The translations under genes and the position numbers were made by a program. This document shows positions 56,301 through 64,000 of a stretch of 64,000 bases of DNA, in pieces. The DNA comes from Adiantum capillus-veneris. Its lineage: Eukaryota; Streptophyta; Polypodiopsida; Polypodiales; Pteridaceae. The notes under the pieces are model-generated. The model was given only the letters and a program-made list of their open reading frames with translations, had not been told where the DNA came from and searched no databases. The stretch covers positions 8,579,306-8,643,305 of the forward strand of contig CM043954.1 in assembly GCA_014529385.2 (NCBI GenBank). The letters are read 5' to 3'. The stretch's first letter is position 1; the number at the start of each line of letters is the position of its first letter.

Positions 56301-56690
56301 TAGTGGTTCCCCTTTTCGTCTCGGAATCTATCTCCATCATCATAGACTCGAATTATTTCCAGTCTCTGAGAAGGTCTTTCTTCTATACAAATACACTTGC
56401 ATCCCTAATAGTCAGAATAAACTAGGGCTCCCCTAGAGTTTGTTCCTTCTAAGAAGATTATAGTGAACTTGACATCGTTTAAATGGTTTTGGGAGGTACT
56501 TCCTCATAGCATTGGTCCTTCACTGGAGAAACCTCCTGGCTGTTGACTACCCATCATGAAGGACTTATCTGATGAAGTGTCAGTATCACTACCCTCCTCA
56601 ATGATTGGTGCTAATGGATCTAGCCTTGCCTAAGTTACACTCTTCTCAGTGGACACTAAGCTACCCTGATCACCTGCCACTTTTTGGTCT
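53301..56690 (-). pseudogene. element B gag, with one stop and an upstream broken part
   Basis: From 56090 the frame is open for 506 codons (MQRTLPKRIKQ..., the N-terminus probably earlier), with a Retrotrans_gag domain: VQKWVNKKYIGHRDPRDH, EDVATWFHSVERRDF, FKQKEGESVRKVALRLK and SRLMLIFIQGLRNADL. It ends with KWCAIEQKWTNHVMEECYY. One stop at 54570-54572 separates it from a second part (53301-54494) with a Cys/His segment (FNAYCTECGITHLILDCPK) and a long coiled-coil-like stretch. Upstream coding-like phrases in other frames (KSFMMGSQQPGG, GDRFRDEKGNHYLIV) extend gag to about 56690. Confidence 0.82.
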
Positions 56691-57142
56691 CTAGGAATGT
56701 GTATTCCTGATCTTAAATTCATCAAACTTAGCAATGCAATTTATCACAAATCCAACCACTCACTTGGCAAGGGATCAATTTCCGCACAACTTCTTGCCTT
56801 GCCGCTAAATATACCTATACACAAGCATTTAATTTCGGCAATTGAATCAAAGCATTTAACCGCTAGAGGTGGTCTTAGTAATGATTGGTATAACTGGAGG
56901 GTTAACCTTAACCACTACTGTACTCTATACACTTCGGATGTTCTTGATTAGGTTTGCTAATCTGGAACTGTACTTTACTCTAGTGTTTATCAGTCTAGAG
57001 GTAAAGTGTTAATTCCGTCTTTGCTCCTTCAGAAGGTCAAACAAGGTCCAATTTCACTTCTGAAAGAAGTTCTGGAACTCTTAAGTCAATTGGAACATCA
57101 CTCTATGTCCACAGTCGGATTTTGACTTCAATAAGCCTCTGT
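56691..57142 (-). other. leader of element B next to gag
   Basis: No coding recognised; similar in position to the stretch between the C ORF and its palindromes. Confidence 0.4.
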
Positions 57143-58298
57143 AGACATCCTACGCGTAGGATGTCTACCTGCTCTGTTTTGGGTGAAATTTGCACTATAG
57201 ATTCCCCTTGATGTGCTGAGTCCGCAACTGTTCTCACTTTTTGATTTGGACACCTATAAGTTGGTCAACTGATCAAAAATCTGTTCCAACAGCTTGATGT
57301 TGATATGACCAGTCAAATCAACTCCAATTTGGACCAAAATTGACTAGGAGTCTTGCCTAAGGCTATACAACACCCTGCTATGCCTACAGTCAGATTTTGA
57401 CTTCAATATCATGCAGTAGACATCCTACGCGTAGCATGTCTAACTGCTCAAAATTGCTCCAAATTCAAACCACAGACTCCACTTAAGGTGCTGATCACTC
57501 TGGTATGCTCACAATTGGATTTGGAGTGCTAAATCATTGTGAACACATCCTACACGTAGGATGTCCAAGTGCTCTGATTGACTCGAAACTTGAGCCACAA
57601 CTTCCCTTTGATGTCAGCAACCCAAAGCTATGCTTAGATTTTAGTTTGGATTTCAAAAAACCCTAAATGTAGCTATTCCAGCCTTTTTCAGTCAAAAATG
57701 CGAAAGTTTGCTTAAAACCCAATTTTCTCACCCAATTGAGATGAAACCTTTCTCATGCACTCAATAAATCATGTAGATCATGCTCATGAAGACATCCTAT
57801 GGTTTTGGTCTTAAAATAATGCCTTGGCACAATTTGGGTAAGATGTCTAGCAATTTTCTTTCTTTTGCCCTTATCCTGTCAAGATATGGTCAAGTTCCCC
57901 CTTCCAGGTGAAAATAGGGTAATTTCTACTTTCTAAACACACTGGTCAACTCAGATTTTCAAAATTCTCACCAGAACACCCTGGAGACATCCTACATGTA
58001 GGATGTCTACTGCTCCTTTTCTCAGATTAAAGTGCTACTTTGCCTTCCCTATGCTCTCAGAAAGTGCCAATATGCCTTACAAGTGCAAAAATATGCAAAT
58101 TTCTCTCAATTTAAACCTTTTCTGAACTTTTACATTTTCTGAGTCCGCCTTTTAGCTTTTGGGCAATCCAATAAGGGAAAAACACTCAAGTCTATATGTT
58201 ACTAGAGTGAAACCCACCCTCTGAACACACAGGTGACCTTAGTTTCCCCAAATTCCCTGCTAAAATCCCCTTGGAGACATGCTATGCGTAGGATGTCT
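57143..58298. repeat. palindrome-bearing repeat array, right cluster
   Basis: The 24-bp palindrome is perfect at 57143-57166, has one mismatch at 57418-57441, a few at 57543-57566, an ATGT-type centre at 57985-58008 and one variant at 58275-58298. At 57790-57849 its two halves are present but separated by about 40 bp. Intervals of 275 and 290 bp recur; others are irregular. Between them the phrases CTTGATGTGCTGA, GATTTGGA and CTCTGATT recur loosely, as in the left cluster. Confidence 0.85.
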
Positions 58299-59040
58299 AC
58301 TGTCTTAAAATTTAAATTTTTTCTGATAGAAGTAGGGTGAAAGCATGGAATGGTGGCTCAAATCGCTGTGTCCATGGACACCTACTATCAAAAACTTTGG
58401 CCTACAATTAGACATGAATTCACATAAAATTTCTATCATGATATATGTCAATGGATAGCTCTTAAAGAATAAAATGTAGAAGTGCAATCACTTATAAATT
58501 TTATTTAGTTTGTATTCTTTTTTCCACAAGATTGTTTTTGTGATATGCTATTTAATAGCTTAAATATCATTCCACCTATTCATGCTTTCACCTAGTACTC
58601 CCTATGCTCTGCAGCTCTCTCAGAAATACTCACAAAAACTTTTGAACTTCAATTCAGCTTCTAATCACTCTTTTCCGTCTTTTACAACTCTTTGATGATC
58701 CTAACAACAAATATAACATGCATGAAGTGCTCCAGATCATAATTCATGATGTCCTACTTACCCTACTCCTACTCATCATGTGAGATGGTGTCTCGGTTGC
58801 TTCCTAGCCTCCTCGGACTCTCAAGCTATCCTTTCACCTCCTCTACCACTCCAACTCCTACTCTCCTACCTAATACTACCTAAGTTGAAGGATCTAGGCC
58901 AGACACTCGCTTTCTAGACTTCTCCTAATACCTAGAGAGTCCACCACCGTTTGATCCTATCCCAATGTAAAATAAGACTCTGGCAAGACAGAGAATCTGT
59001 ATCCTCAAGGACTAGTCTCGGTCACCTACCTAGGGTTTTC
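58299..59040 (-). other. leader of element B next to the PBS
   Basis: AT-rich, then CT-rich near 58780-58900. No coding recognised. Confidence 0.4.
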
Positions 59041-59059
59041 GTCCCCAGCAATGGTGCCA
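59041..59059 (-). promoter_or_regulatory. primer-binding site of element B
   Basis: Minus strand TGGCACCATTGCTGGGGAC resembles the TGGCGCCGTTGCCGGGGA-type PBS of plant gypsy elements and lies one base from the LTR. Confidence 0.75.
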
Positions 59060-59060
59060 A

Positions 59061-59994
59061 TGTTGGCAGATACGCCGCGACGGACGTCAGCACAGCGAGA
59101 ACTCACCTAACAAGATTTGTCAGCTAAGGACGAAGCTCGACCCGCAGGCGCGTGGAAGCAAGCATAGGGTGTCAACCCACACTCAACCGACTATTGACTA
59201 CTTCCTACAGAGGTCTCTACCCAATGTCTAAGTTACAGCCTTCAAGAGTACACAAAAGGAGATTTCCTACAACGCTTTCAAGAGCCAAATACCCATCAAA
59301 CGTTCTCGAAGCGCTACGAAACTTGAAGGAAACCCTATTAACACCAATAGGCCACTCTCCCTAAGGTCCGTGAACCAAAACTCCAACCCTAAATACCCGG
59401 TGCAAAATAACGTAGGATGTCTGGTCGAAATTTACAGGTCGACGTTTCTGAAAACTAAAGTGCCTAATGTGTAGCTCTACTAATTGCGAACGCGCGGATA
59501 TGCTGAAATGCAAAAACGGACAACGTATGCTCACCGAATCACCAGATATAGCTCGTGGGTCGAGCTCGCAAAGCCGGGTTGTACACACGCAATGTAGGTG
59601 TTGGCACGTAGCTCTCTTTGGGGGCAACACACTGCACTCTCCGCACTTGATTCCGACCACCAGTACGCGCGTAGCGTCAAGATAAACTCTCACTCTCTCT
59701 TGTACACAGAGTACACTCAACTCACACAGACAAAACTTATAAAAATGACAAAAACGTTTTTTGCATTAAGGTCAAAAGTAGTATAAATGCCTTACAATCT
59801 CAAATCCTAATGTTCCAATTTAACCATTTACTAAGTCTAAATGTAAAAAATGGGATACAATTTGGAAGCTTCTACAAGCCCCACTATTTACAAAGGTGAA
59901 GTGACGGTTTCTTCTCAATCAAGGAATAATTACAAAGGATATTAGTATTCCGCTCGGGCAATCATCCTCCGTTGGGTGTGTCCAACTACTAACA
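59061..59994 (-). repeat. 5' LTR of element B
   Basis: TGTTGGCAGATACGCC... to ...CTACTAACA, about 934 bp, with TGTT/AACA ends. The left end is fixed by the PBS. The right end is placed where gypsy chromodomain-protein coding begins on the plus strand. A half palindrome CGTAGGATGTCT is at about 59411-59422, linking it to the leader arrays. Confidence 0.65.
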
Positions 59995-60379
59995 AAAGTA
60001 TTATGCTAAACTAGCAAAAAGATACTATGGTCCTTCTCAAATCTTGAATCCAATCAATGAGATGGTTTGTCGACTCAAGTTTCCCAACCATTGGCTCATA
60101 CACAATGCTTTTCATGTGAGCCCACTTAAGCCCTACAAAGGAGACGCACCAAGAGAACCAATTATCGAAGACCCTCCAAAAATCGAAGACCAAGAAGTGG
60201 TGCTACAACCCGAAGTTATCCTTCGGCATGAAGACAAGGTACTATGCCATGGTAAGATTATCCGACGATATCTTATTAAGTTCAAAAATTGTCCTTTTGA
60301 AGATGCTAGATCGATGCAAGGAATACATCTTAAGGATAGTATGAACCTTGTCGATGCTTACAATGCTACATTAGAGTAA
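59995..60379 (+). pseudogene. gypsy integrase C-terminus with chromodomain
   Basis: The reading AKLAKRYYGPFQILNPI, then LIHNAFHVSPLKPYKGD is the conserved gypsy integrase end. It is followed by VVLQPEVILRHEDKVL, GKIIRRYLIKFKNCPFEDARSMQ, a chromodomain-like segment as in chromoviruses, and ends DAYNATLE before a stop at 60379. The segment itself is open. Its upstream part is missing because element B's LTR abuts it. Chromodomains guide integration to marked chromatin. Confidence 0.87.
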
Positions 60380-60654
60380 GCAAATATACATGTTTCTTTT
60401 AACCAATGTTTTGTCTTATAAGACTATTTCTCTTTTTTATTGTGTACAAATTTAAGTAGTATGCATGCTTAGAATCATGTTTGTGATGACGACGTCTCTC
60501 AAACACCAAGTAGAATTTGTCACTCTACTTTGGGAGAATGAAATGGACTAAAGAGCAGACATGCTTGCATAGCAGCTAAGTCTCCCAAGCCCCAAATGGA
60601 TCAGTCATCCAGGCTTTATCTCTTCTACCTCATAGTCAAGGAAGACTATGATTT
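60380..60654 (+). other. 3' non-coding part of the chromodomain gypsy element
   Basis: No coding; leads to a polypurine tract. Confidence 0.55.
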
Positions 60655-60668
60655 CAAGAGAGAGGTAA
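60655..60668 (+). promoter_or_regulatory. polypurine tract
   Basis: CAAGAGAGAGGTAA directly before the LTR. Confidence 0.6.
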
Positions 60669-62769
60669 TGTCATAAAATTTAATATCTAACCAACCCAAA
60701 TTAAAATCTCATATTAAAATGCTCATTTAATGTGGGAGAATAAACTGGGAATAAGGGCTAGAATATATTCATGTGCTTATGGATCTATCTCAACACGGGG
60801 CCAAGGTTAAAGGGGTCCAAATGAGAGATGGTCTTTTAAAGAGCAAGGCTAGCTAATGGAGCTTAAAGACCTTAGGGTTAGCTTTATTAAAGACCTCCAA
60901 AGGTTAGTGTTACAAGTCCTTTGACCTTAGGCAAGCTATGGATATGCTTGAGGTGGGAACCCAACCCATGCTTGAGGTGCTTGTTGTGCTGGCTGACTAA
61001 GGTGCTTGAGCTGCTTAATGACTAAGGTGCTAAGGTGCTCCATGACTAATGTATTTGAGGGGTTAAGGTGTTTCAAAAATTCAAAGCACATCTCTACACA
61101 AGGGGGGGCAAGCCCTCATTCTAGGAACATGAGAGAGAACACACACACCCTCACACAAGTCAAGCCTTGGCTAATGAAGCAACAGGGACACATGTCAAGT
61201 TCCTCTCCATGTTGCACTCATAAGGTGTCTAAAGCCTATTTGTTGGCCTCTCAAGGGATCCAACGATAATTTAGCTAGTTTAATTAATTGTTTGAGCATT
61301 TATCAAGTTCTCTCTCTCAAACGGGAAAGGAGGACACTTGTCCAGGGATTATCCCCATTGCTAGTTATGAACCAGGCGTGTAATTGGCTAGGCTTGAAGG
61401 GGTCCAATGAGCTAGAAGATGGGGTCGACCAAGCAAGGAGGGGGCTAGCTTGGGGAGTATACTCCCCCCCCCCCCTCCCTCTCTCTCTCTCTCTCTCATT
61501 GTGTGAGGTGCAAAGTGCAAGAGCTCCATCTCCTTCTCCAAGCTTGTTTAGAAGTTGAGAACCTACACCAACACTCTTAGCTTGCGGGGTATACTCTCCC
61601 ACACACACACACTCTTAGCTTGGGGGGTATACTCTCCCACACTCTCTCTCTCTCTCTCTCTCTCTCATTTTGTGAGGTGCAAAGTGCAAGAGCTCAATCT
61701 CCTTCTCCAAGCTTGTTGAGAAGTTGAGAGCCTACACCAACACTCTTGGCTATGAAATGCAAATCCAACCAAGATCCATGCTTCAATGCTTAAGGTTGCC
61801 ATCTTCTTCATCACTATGCTATTATGCTATGCTATGCAAGAAGAGTGATGATAAGTGAGGAACTATCTCTTTCTCGTATGATGCTTCTTCTTCCTCTTCC
61901 CTACCCTCATTCCCCGCTAGCTCTCTCCACCTTCAAAGGTGTTTGAGGCATTGGGACTGAGGCCGGGATGGTTAATGCTTTCAAAAGTTTATATTATGCT
62001 CATGATGCATGAAGATTTCCATCTTCATCGCATAACCTAGGTCACAAGAACACAAAGATTGTACTTTACCAAATCTCTCTTGATGGGAGAATCTATGATA
62101 CAAAAGCCTATTAGAGGGGGGACCAGCTCCACATAAATCCGGTCCTCAATTATTTTCATGTTCTTTAATTCTCTTTCTTGCATAAGTATTGTTCATGCCA
62201 AGTTAATTAAGACTAACGGTTATGTTGCTATTGCTAATTAAGTTCACCCTCTCTGTTCTCAAAGTAGTCTCACAAAAATGCATTAGGGAAAATTTGGACT
62301 CACAAAGGGGCCTTATAAGGAGTTTGACTTCCTCTCTCATGTCCAAAACGGGCGTGTGGTAAATTTTTTACAAATCAACTCTAAACTTGGCGGAGATTTG
62401 GCAGTTAGAATCTCCTCTTCAAGATCCTTCTAATGGTATATAGCATGCCACGAGATTCCTCATATTTTGAAAGATTCTATTTTTGATTGTCTAGATTCTA
62501 GACGGAGTTGTCACATCATAAGAGAATCAAAAATAGAATCTTTCAAAATATGAGGAATCTCATGGCGTGCTATATATCAATAGAAAGAGCTTGAAGAGTA
62601 GATTCTAACTGTCAAATCTTCACCAAGTTTAGAGTTGATTTGCAAAACTTTTACTGCATGCCCGTTTTGGACATGAGAGAGGAAGTCAAACTCCTTATAA
62701 GGCCCCTTTGTGAGTCCAAATTTTCCCTAATGCTCACTCTAATTCTCAAAGTTCATAGGCCATTTCCAT
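60669..62769 (+). repeat. 3' LTR of the chromodomain gypsy element, with a foldback insertion
   Basis: Starts TGTCATAAAATTTAATATC. Its first part is shared with 43610-43960 and its distal part with 11220-12070. It includes C-runs (61463-61475), CT tracts (61478-61497, 61641-61667) and a tandem duplication of about 165 bp around 61500 and 61670 (TTGTGTGAGGTGCAAAGTGC...). Without the 452-bp foldback the LTR is about 1.65 kb. The right end is placed where L1 coding starts and is uncertain. Confidence 0.65.
62281..62732. mobile_element. foldback element (MITE-like) with arms of about 210 bp
   Basis: CATTAGGGAAAATTTGGACTC at the left end and its reverse complement at the right end; the two arms match over about 210 bp and leave a spacer of about 35 bp (GTCTAGATTCTAGACGGAG...). 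No coding. The flanks AAAAATG and CTCACTCTAATTC match the uninterrupted 12002-12020 sequence, so the ends are well placed. A target duplication cannot be read clearly because the terminal bases are self-complementary. Confidence 0.85.
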
Positions 62770-62772
62770 TAA

Positions 62773-63445
62773 AGGTGATGACCTTGTCCAGGAGGGGAAA
62801 AAGCTTGAGGGAATTAGTTTTGGTAATAATCTTATAGGCACTGCCATCATAGTGACGGGGAACCAATGTTTAAGGTGAGAGCAACAAATTTGTTTGGGGA
62901 TAGGTTTGATGAGGCCCCTTTTAATGCTTAAGTCCATCATATCTTGCCACTTCATTGGGAGTAGGAGTCTCTGTTTGAGTGTCCATCTAGAGTGTAGGAG
63001 TAAAATGTTTTCACCAAAATTTGGGCATGGGGCTGTGGCTAATACTATTGACCAGGATCTGGCAAAGTGTCAAGATTTGTTACACTTAAAGAAATCACCA
63101 AAGAAGTCCTTGAGACTAGCCCCCTCATTTACGACTAGATACTTGGGGAGGGGCTTTCTTAGATCCCACTAGATGCACAACTTGTTGGCAATGGTACCTT
63201 CTGCTCTGCTTGATGGTACAAATAAAGGGTGGCCAAGGGCTACTAGGTATTTCAAGTTCCTTCTCAGCCACAACGAGAGGTTGACAAATTCCATCCATAC
63301 CGGACACATATCTTGGAATACCACAAGGGATGCAAATGTGGGATCCCATGGGAGTACGCTCACAAGAGATCCATTGAGAACAATGGGCCTTTGGCCAAGA
63401 ATTTCACCTTGTGAGCGGAAAGCATCATTCTTGATGCATTAAGGC
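62773..63445 (-). pseudogene. L1 LINE fragment
   Basis: The minus strand reads CSHLKHWFPVTMMAVPIRLLPKLI and GLIKPIPKQI, which corresponds nucleotide by nucleotide to the RT start of the L1 copy around 5590-5740, though frame-shifted. Farther right the phrases DLRKPLPKYLVVNEG and CGIPRYVSGMDGICQPLVV may be ORF1-like DUF4283 remnants. Badly decayed. Confidence 0.6.
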
Positions 63446-63887
63446 CATATTTAGTCCTAAGAACTTTTTGATGGCTAAGAAATGTTTTGATCAACATGTT
63501 TACGAGACTTAGTGATTAAGCTATGTTCTGGGAATCTTAATGATGGCATGTAAATTTGATTTATGTCCCTACCAACATATAAATCAAATGTGTTATGGAT
63601 CCCTCAATGAAGCATTTGCATTTTGCAAAGAAATAGCACAAAAGTAAACACCTCTGAACCGATGCCTTCAAGTTTGGCCCAAAAAAAAAAACCTTCAAAA
63701 CATGTGTAAAATTTTCAAAAAGAAGAGCAAATGAGAAAAAACAACCGTATGTTCCTTATAATTAAACAATATCTTGAGGTCTTGTTCATAATAATGTTTC
63801 ATGTGTGCTATCATTTTGTTGGGTTTAAACACAGTCTTTGTTATACACTATTACTCTGAGATAGAGAAAAATAATACTTTGATATGC

Positions 63888-63890
<3 letters not shown>
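63446..63890. other. unassigned sequence
   Basis: AT-rich with an A-run near 63680. Nothing recognised. Confidence 0.3.

Positions 63891-63891
<1 letters not shown>

Positions 63892-63929
<38 letters not shown>
63892..63929. repeat. (GA)n microsatellite
   Basis: About 38 bp, directly joined to a LINE 3' end. Confidence 0.95.
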
Positions 63930-63933
<4 letters not shown>

Positions 63934-64000
63934 TAGTTCTATTATCGTCCTGGGAGGTCAAATATGACCTATGGGACCAAATGAACATGTCATGTGGTGT
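63930..64000 (-). mobile_element. second copy of the (GA)n-associated LINE, 3' end only in window
   Basis: TAGTTCTATTAT-GT-CTGGGAGGTC... through ACATGTCA-GTGGTGT matches 34560-34626 with about three differences. Orientation is minus and the 3' end touches (GA)n, as in the first copy. It runs off the window. Confidence 0.85.

Larger units (their letters stand above)
48436..59994 (-). mobile_element. element B: large gypsy-like element with protease downstream of integrase
   Basis: Reading right to left: LTR (59061-59994), PBS, a 2.3 kb leader with palindromic repeats, gag, RT, RNase H, integrase, a basic linker, an aspartic-protease-like domain, a W(I/V)PK tail and a conserved 3' block. RT-RNaseH-integrase order is the Ty3/gypsy order. 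Gag and RT share one frame; integrase, protease and tail share another. Stops are few in gag and RT. The 5' LTR abuts gypsy chromodomain coding on the opposite strand, so B probably inserted into that element. Confidence 0.75.

Noticed and set aside
46081-58298. Regularly spaced palindromes as a CRISPR-like array
   Set aside because: Units of about 287 bp, a plant retroelement setting and no cas genes; not a CRISPR layout.
59361-59720. Minus-strand 119-codon frame
   Set aside because: Lies within the LTR of element B and has no domain.
63125-63363. Minus-strand frames as a host gene
   Set aside because: Order and wording fit L1 remnants; too short and broken.

Overview
The window looks like heterochromatic or intergenic DNA from a large plant genome. 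I found no intact host gene, rRNA, tRNA or CRISPR array. The plant assignment rests on Ty1/copia, Ty3/gypsy and L1-type elements with plant-like domain orders, copia primer-binding sites of the TGGTATCAGAGC type, and decayed pentatricopeptide-repeat (PPR) coding. The PPR wording (SWNALIAGY, a KCGA(L/P) motif, ACILKACG) recalls the large PPR families of ferns and other seedless plants, so a homosporous fern is my best guess. That is inference, not proof.

Layout. 1-4594: minus-strand copia element (gag-PR-INT, long leader, PBS, LTR) inserted into an L1-type LINE (4600-9350, minus). 9450-12070: plus-strand copia 3' end with LTR next to a relic of a gypsy LTR. 12430-20166: 'element A', a decayed minus-strand gypsy relative with gag, protease and a W(I/V)PK-repeat tail but no RT or integrase. 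20167-29163: a three-level nest, in which a foldback element is split by a gag-only copia element (TR-GAG type, 20240-28792) whose gag is split by a 5.6 kb coding-free LTR element (21888-27510, perfect GCATC target duplication). 29164-34559: little coding, many (GA)n and (TG)n tracts, a lone copia LTR and minisatellites. 34560-37395: a nearly intact LINE sitting inside a (GA)n tract. 37396-41628: tandem repeats and a PPR pseudogene cut by an LTR. 41629-43960: copia, L1 and gypsy-LTR fragments. 44288-47043: 'element C', an unassigned 500-residue ORF with a leader full of 24-bp palindromes. 48436-59994: 'element B', a large minus-strand gypsy-like element with gag, RT, RNase H and integrase, followed in the same frame by a protease domain and a WxPK tail; its leader carries the same palindromes. 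59995-62769: 3' end of a chromodomain gypsy element and its long LTR, with a foldback element inserted at 62281-62732. 62773-64000: L1 remnants and a second copy of the LINE 3' end next to (GA)n.

The parts worth most attention are: (i) the A/B/C family, which shares palindromic leaders, an unusual protease position downstream of integrase and a WxPK tail; (ii) a LINE that appears to insert into (GA)n microsatellites, with a paralogous empty site in the same window; (iii) the datable nest of non-autonomous LTR elements. Nearly all coding regions carry stops or frameshifts. The exception in quality is the 34.6-37.4 kb LINE, which shows only one in-frame stop in the part present.
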